This document shows, piece after piece, positions 13,641 through 22,309 of a DNA stretch of 64,000 nucleotides. The first letter of the stretch is position 1. Each line of letters starts with the position of its first letter. The notes under the pieces are model-generated. The model did no database searches and was not told where the DNA came from. It was given only the letters and a program-made list of their open reading frames with translations. The DNA is taken from positions 204,349 to 268,348 of the forward strand of contig NZ_VDDA01000006.1 of assembly GCF_006151805.1 (NCBI RefSeq), read 5' to 3'. Position numbers and translations under genes: made by a program. Origin of the DNA: Methylobacterium terricola. Its GTDB lineage: Bacteria; Pseudomonadota; Alphaproteobacteria; Rhizobiales; Beijerinckiaceae.

Positions 13641-13889
13641 GGTCGGCCTTGGGTGTGAGACGATGGCTTGCTTGTAGCGTGGATGCGGCCGGTGCGGCAC
13701 CCCGGGGCGGATCTCGCCGGATGGGCCGGCGGACGCGGCCCTCGGCGACCTCTGCTGCCCGATGCGAGGCGACGATGGAGCCGAGCGGACTTGCGTTGGC
13801 GGGCCGACGCGTCGTCCACTAAGGCTCGTGTTTCGTCGCCGATTGTCATCACAGAACCGGCAGCCCCTCTTGCGGAGACCTGCTCAGCC

Positions 13890-14246
13890 ATGGCCGTGAG
13901 GCGGATCACGACAAACATCCCGGCGACGCGGCTCGATGCGGCCCGGGCCTTCTACGGCGAGGTTCTCGGCCTCGATCTGGTCATGGATCACGGCTGGATC
14001 CTGACGTTCGCGGCCTCGGGCGCGTCGGCGACGCCGCAGATCAGCGTGGCTTGCGAGGGCGGATCGGGGACGCCCGTCCCCGACCTCTCGGTCGAGGTCG
14101 ACGACCTGGACGCCGTGCTCCGGCGCGCGACGGCGGCGGGTTACCCGGTCGCGTACGGTCCCGCGGACGAGCCGTGGGGCGTGCGGCGGTTCTACCTGCG
14201 CGACCCGTTCGGGCGGCTCGTCAACATCCTGGTCCATTCCGGCTGA
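13890..14246 (+). CDS. VOC family (glyoxalase/bleomycin-resistance-like) protein
   Basis: 118 residues, one vicinal-oxygen-chelate module pair. The N-terminal part has ITTNIPATRLDAARAFYGEVL and the C-terminal part has GVRRFYLRDPFGRLVNILVHSG. The family includes metal-dependent lyases, dioxygenases and drug-binding proteins; this short form gives no substrate clue. ATG 13890 is the family start with GGAGA upstream, although the frame is open further back. It is divergent from the MBL gene. Confidence 0.85.
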   Translation: MAVRRITTNIPATRLDAARAFYGEVLGLDLVMDHGWILTFAASGASATPQISVACEGGSGTPVPDLSVEVDDLDAVLRRATAAGYPVAYGPADEPWGVRRFYLRDPFGRLVNILVHSG

Positions 14247-14492
14247 TCGTGCCCGGTTTCGGGGCCCGTCGCGCGATCGTGTGCGGGGCTCCCTTGGCGC
14301 CTGGCCCGCGCCCGCGCTACCGTCCGGCGACGGGGCGGATCCCTTCCGCCCGATGCGAGTCGTCGAGCTTTGATGCGATTGATCTGTCCGGCGCCCGTGC
14401 GGGCCGGACCGGGCACCTGAGGACCGCCGACACCGACGGCCCGTCCGCGGCCCGGCCTCCCCGTCGCGGGTGCCTCCCCCGGAGGACACGCC

Positions 14493-15284
14493 ATGACGAG
14501 TGCATCTCCCCTTGCCCACGGCTTCTCCGCCGCTCACCCCGCGGTGCGGCGGATCGGCGTCCAGGATCTCAAGGCCGCCCTGTCGCGCGGCGTCGACGAC
14601 TTCCTGGCCATGCCGACCCACGTGCTGTTCGTGGTGCTGATCTATCCCATCGCCGGCGTCATCATCGCGGCGGTGACCTTCGAGCAGGACCTGATCCCGA
14701 TCCTGTTCCCGCTCGCCGCCGGCTTCGCGCTGCTCGGCCCGTTCGCGGCGCTCGGCCTCTACGAGATGAGCCGGCGGCGGGAATGGGGCCTGCCGGCGAC
14801 CCCGGCGGATGCCTATGCCCCCCTGCGCGGCCCCTCGGCCCGGGCGGTGATGGCGGTCGGCCTGGTGCTGGCGCTGATCTTCCTCGCCTGGCTCTGCGCC
14901 GCCATGGGGCTGTACTGGGCGCTCTACGGCGGGGTCACCGAGCCCTCGCTGCTCGCCTTCCTCGACGATGTGCTGACCACGCCGCGGGGCTGGACCCTGA
15001 TCGTCGCCGGCAACCTCGTCGGCGCCGCCTTCTCGCTCCTGGCGCTGGCGGTGAGCGCGGTCTCGATCCCGCTGATCATCGACAAGGACGTGGAGGCCGG
15101 CACCGCCATCGAGACCTCGCTGGCGCTGATGCGCGAGAACCCCGCCACGATGCTCGCCTGGGGCGCCATCGTGGCGGGGATGCTGGTGCTCGGCATGGTG
15201 TCGCTGTTCGTCGGCCTCGCGGTGGTGCTGCCGGTGCTCGGCCACGCCACCTGGCACCTCTACCGCCGGGCGGTGGCGGCGTGA
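14493..15284 (+). CDS. DUF2189 integral membrane protein
   Basis: 263 residues with about six hydrophobic segments, including HVLFVVLIYPIAGVIIAAV, a segment in ILFPLAAGFALLGPFAALGLY and others to VLPVLGHATWHLYRRAV. The conserved opening HPAVRRIGVQDLKAALSRGVDDF and the YEMSRRREWG and IPLIIDKDV segments fit DUF2189. This inner-membrane family is sometimes annotated as a cytochrome c oxidase-associated protein, but its function is unproven. GGAGGA lies upstream of the ATG. It converges with the next gene, 7 bases apart. Confidence 0.88.
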   Translation: MTSASPLAHGFSAAHPAVRRIGVQDLKAALSRGVDDFLAMPTHVLFVVLIYPIAGVIIAAVTFEQDLIPILFPLAAGFALLGPFAALGLYEMSRRREWGLPATPADAYAPLRGPSARAVMAVGLVLALIFLAWLCAAMGLYWALYGGVTEPSLLAFLDDVLTTPRGWTLIVAGNLVGAAFSLLALAVSAVSIPLIIDKDVEAGTAIETSLALMRENPATMLAWGAIVAGMLVLGMVSLFVGLAVVLPVLGHATWHLYRRAVAA

Positions 15285-15291
15285 GGCTCGG

Positions 15292-16512
15292 TCAGTCCGT
15301 GATCGCCGCGTAGGTGAGCACCCGCAGCTCGCGCCGGATCGGCCAGGTCGAGGACGGCATGAGCTGCGTCAGCATGATCACGAACAGGTCCTCGGCGGGG
15401 TCGATCCAGAACGCCGTCGAGGCCGCCCCGCCCCACGCCACCTCGCCCGGGGTGCCGAGGATCTGGGCCTTGGCCGGATCGAGCATCACCGAGAAGCCGA
15501 GGCCGAAGCCGATGCCGGCGTAGCTCGATTCCGAAAAACGCGGCTGGCCCATCTCGGCGAGGTCGCCGCGCAGGTGGTTGGCGGTCATCAGGTCGACGGT
15601 CTTAGTGCCCAGCAACCGCACCCCGTCGAGCGCCCCGCCGCCGAGGATGAAGCGGCAGAACCGGGCGTAGTCGGCGGCCGTCGAGACGAGGCCGCCGCCG
15701 CCCGACGGCACCGTGCGGGGACGGGCGTAGCGGCCGTCCCGGGCATCGTCGATGAGCGTCAGCCGGCCGCCCTCGCCGAGGGCGTAGTTCGAGGCGAAGC
15801 GGGTGATCTTGTCGGCCGGGACGTGGAAATCGGTGTCGACCATGCCGAGCGGCCGGATGATCCGCTCGCGCAGGAAGTCGTCGAAGGGCTGGCCGGCGAT
15901 CACCGCCACGAGGTGGCCGAGCACGTCGGTGGCGATGCTGTAGTTCCACTCCGCGCCGGGCTGGGCGAGCAGCGGCTGGCGGGCGGCCTTGGCGACCACG
16001 TCGGCGAGGGAGGTCTCGGCGGTCTGGAAGTCGACGCCCTCCTCCCGGTACATCCGGTCGACCAGCGTGGCGTCCATGAAGCCGTAGGACAGGCCCGAGG
16101 TATGGGTGAGGAGATCGCGGAACGTGATGTCGCGCTCCGCCGGCACGGTCTCGGGGCGCAGGCGGCTGCCGCCGGTGAGCACCCGCATGCCGCGGAATTC
16201 CGGCAGGGTGCGGGTGATCGGATCGTCGAGCTGGAACCGGCCCTCCTCGTACAGCATCAGGATCGCCACCGAGGTCAGCGGCTTCGTCATCGAGTAGATG
16301 CGCACGATGGTGTCGTGCTCCATCGGCAGGCCCCGGGCGAGGTCGCGCAGGCCCTCCTGGCGGGAGAACACCACTTGGCCGCGCCGGGCCACGGTCACCG
16401 ACAGGCCCGGCAGCTTGCCGGCCTCGACGTAGCCCCGCATCCACGGGACGATTCGGTCCAGCCGCTCCGACGAGAGGCCGACCGCCTCCGGGGTTCCGAT
16501 CTCAAGCTGCAC
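15292..16512 (-). CDS. serine hydrolase, class C beta-lactamase family
   Basis: 406 residues from GTG 16512, chosen because GGGAG precedes it and homology starts there; the frame stays open to 16608. The Ser-x-x-Lys nucleophile motif is in IYSMTKPLTS, the Tyr-x-Asn-type motif is in WNYSIATDVLG, and the GGAAST element lies near the C-terminus. It belongs to the beta-lactamase/penicillin-binding-like esterase group (EstB, LACTB type). There is no signal peptide, so an intracellular esterase or peptidase is more likely than antibiotic resistance. Confidence 0.9.
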   Translation of the reverse strand: MQLEIGTPEAVGLSSERLDRIVPWMRGYVEAGKLPGLSVTVARRGQVVFSRQEGLRDLARGLPMEHDTIVRIYSMTKPLTSVAILMLYEEGRFQLDDPITRTLPEFRGMRVLTGGSRLRPETVPAERDITFRDLLTHTSGLSYGFMDATLVDRMYREEGVDFQTAETSLADVVAKAARQPLLAQPGAEWNYSIATDVLGHLVAVIAGQPFDDFLRERIIRPLGMVDTDFHVPADKITRFASNYALGEGGRLTLIDDARDGRYARPRTVPSGGGGLVSTAADYARFCRFILGGGALDGVRLLGTKTVDLMTANHLRGDLAEMGQPRFSESSYAGIGFGLGFSVMLDPAKAQILGTPGEVAWGGAASTAFWIDPAEDLFVIMLTQLMPSSTWPIRRELRVLTYAAITD

Positions 16513-16570
16513 CGCGCGTCTCCCGCTCCGCGAAGAAGGGCGAACAGGACCGGCCGCGGCCGTCGGCGTC

Positions 16571-16640
16571 AAGACCTGCCGGGTGCCGCAAGACCTGCCG
16601 GGGTGCAAGACCTGCCGGGATGCAAGGCCTGCCGGGATGC
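16571..16640. repeat. tandem 17-bp repeat, four copies
   Basis: Four head-to-tail units of the form AAGACCTGCCGGGATGC occur at 16571-16589 (19-bp variant), 16590-16606, 16607-16623 and 16624-16640, with a partial AAGCC after. They lie in the gap between the divergent serine hydrolase and nitronate monooxygenase genes, immediately upstream of the hydrolase start. They are too short and unspaced for a CRISPR array. Confidence 0.85.
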
Positions 16641-16727
16641 AAGCCGCCCGTTGACCGCATCCGGGCCCGGTGCGATGCGAGAGCGTAAACGACAGCGCTC
16701 GAACGCGATCCCGGGAGCCACGCCGCG

Positions 16728-17678
16728 ATGTCCCTGCCCGACAGTCTCCGCCACGCCCTCGCCCTGCCGGTGATCGCCTCGCCGATGTTCATCGTCTCGG
16801 GGCCGGAACTGGTCATCGCCCAGTGCGTGAACGGCATCGTCGGCTCGTTCCCGGCCCTCAACGCGCGGCCCAAGGAAGCCCTCGACGCGTGGCTGACGCA
16901 GATCGCGGCGGCGCTGAGCCAGGCGAAGGCTGCCGACCCCGAGCGGATCGTCGCGCCATATGCCGTCAACCAGATCGTCCACGCCTCGAACGACCGGCTG
17001 GAGCACGACCTGACGGTGTGCGGGAAGCACAAGGTCCCGATCATCATCACGTCGCTGCGGGCGCCGGACGCCGTGGTCTCGGCGGTGCACGGCTGGGGCG
17101 GCCTCGTCTTCCACGACGTGACCACCGTGCGTCACGCCGAGAAGGCGCTGGAGGCCGGCGTCGACGGCCTGATCCTGGTCTGCGCCGGGGCCGGGGGACA
17201 CGCCGGCACGCTCTCGCCCTTCGCGCTGGTGAGCGAGGTGCGCCGCTTCTACGACGGGCCGCTGATCCTGTCCGGCGCCATCACCACCGGCGATGCGATC
17301 CTGGCGGCGCAGGCGATGGGCGCCGACCTCGCCTATATGGGGACCCGCTTCATCGCCACGCAGGAGGCCAACGCCGCCCCGGCCTACAAGGAGATGATCG
17401 TCGGCACGAAGGCGGCGGACGTGCTCTACACCCCCTACTTCACCGGCGTGCCGGGCAACTACCTCACGCCCAGCATCACCGCCGCCGGCCTCGACCCCAA
17501 CGCCCTGCCGGAGGTCGACAAGACCAAGATGAACTTCGGCTCCGGCACCACCAAGGCCTGGCGCGACATCTGGGGCGCCGGCCAGGGCGTCGGCACCATC
17601 GACGACGCGCCGGCCACCGCATTGGTGATCGACCGGCTGAAGGCGGAATACGCCGCGGCGCGGGCGCGGCTGGGCTGA
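16728..17678 (+). CDS. nitronate monooxygenase (2-nitropropane dioxygenase-like)
   Basis: 316 residues. This FMN-dependent TIM-barrel enzyme oxidises propionate-3-nitronate and related nitronates. Recognised segments are the N-terminal VIASPMFIVSGPELV, the central VFHDVTTVRHAEKALEAGVD, the FMN phosphate-binding CAGAGGHAG and LSGAITTGDAILAAQAMGAD, and YMGTRFIATQEA. Homologues have a wide range of flavoprotein annotations, so the in vivo substrate is open. It stands alone on the plus strand, divergent from the serine hydrolase. Confidence 0.9.
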   Translation: MSLPDSLRHALALPVIASPMFIVSGPELVIAQCVNGIVGSFPALNARPKEALDAWLTQIAAALSQAKAADPERIVAPYAVNQIVHASNDRLEHDLTVCGKHKVPIIITSLRAPDAVVSAVHGWGGLVFHDVTTVRHAEKALEAGVDGLILVCAGAGGHAGTLSPFALVSEVRRFYDGPLILSGAITTGDAILAAQAMGADLAYMGTRFIATQEANAAPAYKEMIVGTKAADVLYTPYFTGVPGNYLTPSITAAGLDPNALPEVDKTKMNFGSGTTKAWRDIWGAGQGVGTIDDAPATALVIDRLKAEYAAARARLG

Positions 17679-17766
17679 CACTCACCCCGCGCCCGCCGCC
17701 GGGCCGTCCGGCACGGCTCTCGCATCCGGGCGCGCGTCGTCCCCGCGTAACGTGAGGCTTTCAGCG

Positions 17767-19005
17767 ATGACCACCAACCTCTCCGTGAACGGCAACCGGC
17801 TCTGGGACACCCTGATGGTGTCGGCGGGCATCGGCACCGGGCCCCGGGGCGGCCTGCGACGCCTGACCCTGACCGAGCCCGACCGGGTGGTGCGCGACCA
17901 GCTTAAAAGCTGGGCCGCGGAAGGAGGTTATCCTCTCACGGTCGACGGGCTCGGCAACATGGTGCTGCGGCGCGAAGGCACCGAGCCCGGCCTGCCGCCG
18001 GTGGTGATCGGCAGCCACCTCGACACGCAATGGGCCGGCGGGCGCTTCGACGGCATCCTCGGCGTGCTCGCCGGGCTCGAGGTGCTGCGCACCCTCGACG
18101 ACCTCGGAATCAGCACGCGGCGGGCCATCGAGGTGGTGAACTGGACCAACGAGGAGGGCGCGCGGTTCTCGCCGCCGATGCTGTGCTCGCTCGCCTGGTC
18201 CGGCCAGGCGACGCCGGACTGGGTCGAGAACCGGCGCGACCGCGACGGGATCCGCTTCGGCGACGCCCTGGACGGCATCGGCTATCGCGGGCCCGAGCCG
18301 GTCGGCGGGCGCACCATCGACGCCTATTTCGAGCTCCACATCGAGCAGGGCCCGGCCCTCGACGCGGCCGGCGTGCCGGTCGGCATCGTGACCGGCGGCT
18401 ATCCGAGCTGCGGCATGCGCATCGCCGTCGAGGGCGCCACCGCCCATACCGGCCCGACCCCGATGGCCGAGCGCCACAACGCGCTGGTCGGGGCCGCCAT
18501 GGTGGCGGTGGCGGTCAACGACATCGGCTGGGCCCATGCCGACACCGACGCCAAGGCGACCGCCGCCCGCCTCGACCTGGTGCCGAACCTCCCCGGCACC
18601 CTGTCGGAATATGCCGAGCTCTTCATCGACATGCGGGCGCCGAAGCTCGAGACCCTGGAGACCATGAAGGCGTCCCTGCGCGCCGCCCTGCCCGACTGCG
18701 CCGCCCGCTCGCTCACCGAGATCAAGGTCGCCGAGGAATGGGGCTTCGGGGTCTTCTCGTTCGATGACGGGCTGATCGGCCTGCTGCGCGAGACGGCGGC
18801 GCGGCTGGAGATCCCGACCATGGACCTGCGCTCCCAGGCCGGCCACGACGCCTACCACGTCGCCCGGGTGGCGCCGGCCTGCATGATCTTCACCCCCTGC
18901 CGGAACGGCATCACCCACAACGAGGCCGAGGACATTGCCCTGGAGCCGACAATGCCGGGCGTGAACCTGCTGCTCCACGCCGCCCTGGCGCGGGCCAACC
19001 GGTAG
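17767..19005 (+). CDS. M20-family Zn-dependent amidohydrolase (N-carbamoyl-L-amino-acid hydrolase / allantoate amidohydrolase type)
   Basis: 412 residues from ATG 17767; GTG 17752 is an alternative, and GTGAGG serves better as a ribosome site. Metal ligands are seen in GSHLDTQWAGGRFDG (His, Asp), in NWTNEEGARF (catalytic Glu pair) and in ELHIEQGPALDAAG (His). The lid/dimer domain contains GATAHTGPTPM. The family cleaves C-N bonds in carbamoyl amino acids, allantoate or ureidoglycine in pyrimidine and purine breakdown. No ring-opening hydrolase lies nearby, so the substrate is not fixed. Confidence 0.9.
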   Translation: MTTNLSVNGNRLWDTLMVSAGIGTGPRGGLRRLTLTEPDRVVRDQLKSWAAEGGYPLTVDGLGNMVLRREGTEPGLPPVVIGSHLDTQWAGGRFDGILGVLAGLEVLRTLDDLGISTRRAIEVVNWTNEEGARFSPPMLCSLAWSGQATPDWVENRRDRDGIRFGDALDGIGYRGPEPVGGRTIDAYFELHIEQGPALDAAGVPVGIVTGGYPSCGMRIAVEGATAHTGPTPMAERHNALVGAAMVAVAVNDIGWAHADTDAKATAARLDLVPNLPGTLSEYAELFIDMRAPKLETLETMKASLRAALPDCAARSLTEIKVAEEWGFGVFSFDDGLIGLLRETAARLEIPTMDLRSQAGHDAYHVARVAPACMIFTPCRNGITHNEAEDIALEPTMPGVNLLLHAALARANR

Positions 19006-19037
19006 GCGCGGGCGGCTCGAAAGCCGCCCGACTCCGC

Positions 19038-19066
19038 TTGCTCAACTTTGCAATCCGGCGTACTTT
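19038..19066 (+). promoter_or_regulatory. candidate sigma-70 promoter of the membrane protein/wHTH/prenyltransferase cassette
   Basis: TTGCTC (19038-19043) and TACTTT (19061-19066) are separated by 17 bases, an acceptable -35/-10 pair in this GC-rich background. The -10 overlaps a CTTTGCA motif that recurs nearby, so the promoter would be covered by a regulator bound there. Confidence 0.35.
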
Positions 19067-19085
19067 GCATCAGAAAGTTGATGCA
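19046..19085. promoter_or_regulatory. candidate operator: repeated CTTTGCA and dyad TGCATCA-N6-TGATGCA
   Basis: CTTTGCA occurs at 19046-19052 and 19063-19069, 17 bases apart. The second copy runs into a perfect dyad TGCATCA (19066-19072), 6-nt spacer, TGATGCA (19079-19085), ending 8 bases before the ATG of the membrane protein. The same heptamer forms a perfect palindrome at 20100-20114 over the prenyltransferase start. The winged-helix protein in the cassette is the obvious candidate binder. Confidence 0.5.
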
Positions 19086-19093
19086 GGTTCCCG

Positions 19094-19720
19094 ATGCGCG
19101 ACCTCGACAGGGCCGATCTCGACAAGGTGCTGGCCGACATCGTGGCGATCCGCAGCCAGGTCGCCGCCGGCACCGCGTTCCAGGGCTACGGCCCCACCGC
19201 CCTCGGCCTCACCGGTGCCCTGGCGTTCGCCACCGCCGGCTCGCAGGCGCTCCTCCTCGACGATCCGACGGCGCAGCCCCTCGCCTTCCTCGGCGGCTGG
19301 GTCGCCGCGGCGATCGTCTCCGTCGGGGTGATCGGGGCCGAGATGCTGGCGCGCGGCCGCCGGCACCATTCCGGCCTCGCCGACGCGATGGTCCTCAACG
19401 CCGTCGAGGCCTTCCTGCCGGCCGGCGCCGCCGGGGCGCTGCTGCTGCTCGTCCTGGCGCGCCTCGCCCCGGATTGCCTGTGGCTGCTGCCGGGCCTGTG
19501 GCAGATGCTGGTCGGGCTCGGGTTGTTCGCGTCCTTGCGCGCCCTGCCGCGGCCGGTCGCCCTGGCGGCGGGCTGGTACCTCGTCGCGGGCCTCGGCACC
19601 CTCGCGGCCTCGGCCGACGGGCACGCGCTCTCGCCCTGGACCATGGGCCTGCCCTTCGTGGTCGGCCAGGGCCTCCTCGCCCTCATCCTGCACCTGTCTT
19701 CCGGAGGCGACCATGCCTGA
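19094..19720 (+). CDS. multi-pass membrane protein of unknown function
   Basis: 208 residues with about six hydrophobic segments after a short charged N-terminus (MRDLDRADLDKVLADIVAIR). I do not recognise a named family. It precedes a winged-helix regulator with an 8-base overlap (its end at 19720, the next ATG at 19713). Membrane protein plus small wHTH regulator is a recurring bacterial pairing in which the regulator controls its own unit. Sensing or transport is possible but not shown. Confidence 0.8.
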   Translation: MRDLDRADLDKVLADIVAIRSQVAAGTAFQGYGPTALGLTGALAFATAGSQALLLDDPTAQPLAFLGGWVAAAIVSVGVIGAEMLARGRRHHSGLADAMVLNAVEAFLPAGAAGALLLLVLARLAPDCLWLLPGLWQMLVGLGLFASLRALPRPVALAAGWYLVAGLGTLAASADGHALSPWTMGLPFVVGQGLLALILHLSSGGDHA

Positions 19721-20075
19721 GGCCCCCTACGCCTATGACGGGCTGGACCGGGTGCTGCACGAGCGGGCGCGGCTCAGCCTGCTCACCTCGCTCGCCGCCC
19801 ATCCCAAGCCCCTCGCCTTCGCCGACCTCAAGCAGCTCTGCGGCCTGACCGACGGCAACCTGAGCCGCCATCTCGGGGTGCTGGAGGAGGCCGGCCTCGT
19901 CGAGATCCGCAAGGGCTACGAGGGCCGCCGCCCGCTCACCACCTGCCGCCTCACCCCGGCCGGGCGCCAGCGCTTCGTCGATTACCTCACGGTGCTGGAA
20001 CGCGTGGTCCGCGACGCCGCCGAGGCGGCGCGGCAAGGTCAGGTCGATGGCGACCCCGAGCCCCTCCCCGCCTGA
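19713..20075 (+). CDS. winged-helix transcriptional regulator (PF13601-type)
   Basis: 120 residues. A single winged helix-turn-helix domain is visible: [25 protein letters not shown]..., recognition helix [18 protein letters not shown], then the wing [22 protein letters not shown]. This matches the winged-helix DNA-binding domain of ArsR/PadR-like regulators. It lacks cysteine or histidine clusters that would suggest metal sensing. Translation is probably coupled to the membrane protein by overlap. It may bind the CTTTGCA sites at 19046-19085 and 20100-20114. Confidence 0.88.
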   Translation: MPEAPYAYDGLDRVLHERARLSLLTSLAAHPKPLAFADLKQLCGLTDGNLSRHLGVLEEAGLVEIRKGYEGRRPLTTCRLTPAGRQRFVDYLTVLERVVRDAAEAARQGQVDGDPEPLPA

Positions 20076-20099
20076 ACTCCCCCTTTTTTTATCCGGAGA

Positions 20100-20114
20100 C
20101 TTTGCAATGCAAAG
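20100..20114. promoter_or_regulatory. perfect 15-bp palindrome over the prenyltransferase start codon
   Basis: CTTTGCA-A-TGCAAAG is an uninterrupted dyad whose right half includes the ATG at 20107. It reproduces the heptamer found twice at the cassette promoter. A protein bound here would block transcription passing through or a local promoter; in RNA it would form a hairpin hiding the start codon. Confidence 0.5.
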
Positions 20115-20805
20115 CACTTCAGATCAGAGCGAAAAACTCCATGTCGGCCTCATCATGGACGGCAACGGCCGCTGGGCCAATGCCCGCGGCCTGCCCCGCG
20201 GCGTCGGCCACGAGGCCGGGGTCGCGACGGTGCGGCGGGTGGCGCGGGCCGCGCCGGCCGAGGGCATCGGCACGCTGACGCTCTACGCCTTCTCCTCCGA
20301 CAACTGGCGCCGCCCGCCCACCGAGGTCGCCGGGCTGATGGCGCTGCTGCGCCTCTACCTGACGCGCGAGGTCGAGCTGTTGCGCCGCGATGGCGTGCGC
20401 CTCACGGTGATCGGCCGGCGCGACCGTCTGCCCCCCGGCCTCGCCGAGGCGATCACGGCTGCCGAGGCCGCGACCCGGGACGGAACGCGCCTGCACCTGC
20501 GCATCGCCCTCGACTACTCGGCCCGCGACGCGATCCTCTCCGCCGCCCGCGCCGCGGACCCCGGCATCACCCGCGAGGCGTTCGACCGCCTCGTCACCGG
20601 CGACGGCGCTCCGCCGGTCGACCTCGTCATCCGCACCAGCGGCGAGCAGCGCCTCTCCGACTTCCTGCTGTGGGAGAGCGCCTATGCCGAGCTGCACTTC
20701 ACCCCCTGCCCCTGGCCGGATTTCGGCGAGGCGGAGCTGAGTGCCGCGATGACGGCGTTCCGCAGCCGCCAGCGCCGCTTCGGCGGGCTGCCGACGGCGG
20801 CGTGA
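20107..20805 (+). CDS. isoprenyl (cis-prenyl) diphosphate transferase, UppS family
   Basis: 232 residues. It contains the UppS signature set: [22 protein letters not shown] near the N-terminus (catalytic Asp18), [11 protein letters not shown], and [23 protein letters not shown] for diphosphate and Mg binding. The family condenses isopentenyl diphosphate in cis to make polyprenyl diphosphates. I leave the symbol blank because the genomic context (wHTH regulator, radical SAM enzyme) is not that of the essential uppS, which normally sits with frr and cdsA. This may be a second, specialised enzyme. ATG 20107 lies within the palindrome at 20100-20114. Confidence 0.9.
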   Translation: MQSTSDQSEKLHVGLIMDGNGRWANARGLPRGVGHEAGVATVRRVARAAPAEGIGTLTLYAFSSDNWRRPPTEVAGLMALLRLYLTREVELLRRDGVRLTVIGRRDRLPPGLAEAITAAEAATRDGTRLHLRIALDYSARDAILSAARAADPGITREAFDRLVTGDGAPPVDLVIRTSGEQRLSDFLLWESAYAELHFTPCPWPDFGEAELSAAMTAFRSRQRRFGGLPTAA

Positions 20806-20809
20806 ACCG

Positions 20810-22309
20810 ATGCGCGTCGTCCTCGTCAACGTGCCGCATCCGGCGATCGGCAGCCGGATCCCGGACGACCACCTGCCGCCGCTCGGTCTGCTCGCCATCG
20901 GCGGTCCCCTCCTCGATGACGGCCACGCGGTGCGGCTGATCGACGGCGAGTTCGGCCCGATGGCGCTTGCCGATCTCGTCGAGGCGGTCTTCGCCTGGGC
21001 GCCGGACGCGGTGCTGTTCGGCCATTCCGGCTCGACCTCCGGCCATCCAGTGATCGCCGCACTCTCCCGCGCCATCGCCGCCCGCCTGCCCGGCATCCCG
21101 ATCGTCTATGGCGGCGTCTACCCGACCTATCATTGGCGCGAGATCCTGGCCGAGGAGCCCCACGTCACCGCGATCGTGCGCGGCGAGGGCGAGGAGACCG
21201 CCCGCCGGCTCGTCGCAGCCCTCGCCGAAGGCCTGCCCCTCGACGCGGTGCCCGGCCTGGCGATCCGGCGTGGGGGAGAGCCGTTTGCGACGCCCCCGGC
21301 CCCGACGATTCCAGACCTCGACGCCTACCGGGTCGGCTGGGAGCTGATCGATCACGCCCGCTACTCCTACTGGGGGGGCCTACGGGCGGTGGTGGTGCAG
21401 TTCTCCCGCGGCTGCCCGCATCCGTGCAGCTATTGCGGCCAGCGCGGCTTCTGGACCCGCTGGCGCCACCGCGACCCGGTCCGCTTCGCCGCCGAGCTCG
21501 CCCGGCTGCACCGGGAGCACGGTGTCCGGGTGATCAACTTCGCCGACGAGAACCCGACCTGTTCGCCCAAGGCCTGGCGCGCCTTCCTGGAGGCTTTGGT
21601 CGCCGAGAATGTCGACCTGATCCTCGTCGGCTCGACCCGGGCCGACGACATCGTCCGCGACGCCGACCTGCTGCCGCTCTACCGCAAGGCCGGCTGGCAA
21701 CGCTTCCTGCTGGGGCTCGAGAGCACCGACGCCGCGACCCTCGCGCTGATCCGCAAGGGCGGCGCCACCGCGACCGACCGTGAGGCGATCCGCCTGCTGC
21801 GTCGGCACGGCATCCTGTCGATGGCGACCTGGGTGGTGGGGTTCGAGGAGGAGCGTGACGCCGACCACTGGCGCGGCCTGCGCCAGCTCCTGTCCTACGA
21901 TCCCGACCAGATCCAGATGCTCTACGTGACGCCGCACCGCTGGACGCCCTACTTCCGCCTCACAGCAGGGCGCCGGGTGATCCAGGCCGACCGGCGGCTG
22001 TGGGACTACAAGCACCAGGTGCTGGCGACCCGACACCTGCCGCCCTGGCGGGTCTTCGCCTGGGTCAAGCTCGCCGAGGTGGTGCTTCAGGCCCGGCCGA
22101 AGGCGCTCGCCCGCACCCTGTTCCACCCCGATCCGGCCCTGCGCCACGCCATGCGCTGGTATGCCCGCATGGGCCGGCGGGTGTGGTTCCACGAGATCCG
22201 GCGGTTCCTGTTCGGTGATCGGCGGGTGACGGACGGGCCGAGCGTGGCGGCGTTCTGGGGGGAGCCGCAGGATGGGGAGGAGGAGGCGATGCGGGTGGGG
22301 CGGGGCTGA
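20810..22309 (+). CDS. B12-binding-domain radical SAM enzyme, BchE-like
   Basis: 499 residues. The N-terminal half resembles a cobalamin-binding Rossmann domain (VLVNVPHP..., PPLGLLAIGGPLLDDGH, LFGHSGSTSGHP). The radical SAM cluster motif is SRGCPHPCSYCGQ with cysteines 202, 206 and 209. The C-terminal region (YVTPHRWTPYFR..., WDYKHQVLATRHLPPWRVF, RHAMRWYARMGRRVW) resembles the anaerobic Mg-protoporphyrin monomethyl ester cyclase BchE. The N-terminus differs from classical BchE and no bch genes are nearby, so a paralogue with another substrate is as likely. It starts 4 bases after the prenyltransferase stop. Confidence 0.8.
   Translation: MRVVLVNVPHPAIGSRIPDDHLPPLGLLAIGGPLLDDGHAVRLIDGEFGPMALADLVEAVFAWAPDAVLFGHSGSTSGHPVIAALSRAIAARLPGIPIVYGGVYPTYHWREILAEEPHVTAIVRGEGEETARRLVAALAEGLPLDAVPGLAIRRGGEPFATPPAPTIPDLDAYRVGWELIDHARYSYWGGLRAVVVQFSRGCPHPCSYCGQRGFWTRWRHRDPVRFAAELARLHREHGVRVINFADENPTCSPKAWRAFLEALVAENVDLILVGSTRADDIVRDADLLPLYRKAGWQRFLLGLESTDAATLALIRKGGATATDREAIRLLRRHGILSMATWVVGFEEERDADHWRGLRQLLSYDPDQIQMLYVTPHRWTPYFRLTAGRRVIQADRRLWDYKHQVLATRHLPPWRVFAWVKLAEVVLQARPKALARTLFHPDPALRHAMRWYARMGRRVWFHEIRRFLFGDRRVTDGPSVAAFWGEPQDGEEEAMRVGRG

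Noticed and set aside
16571..16640. Possible CRISPR array
   Set aside because: Units are 17 bp and directly adjacent with no spacers, and no cas genes are present.
20810..22309. Firm call as bchE of bacteriochlorophyll synthesis
   Set aside because: The C-terminal half resembles BchE but the N-terminus differs and no other bch genes are in view; only a BchE-like call is supported.
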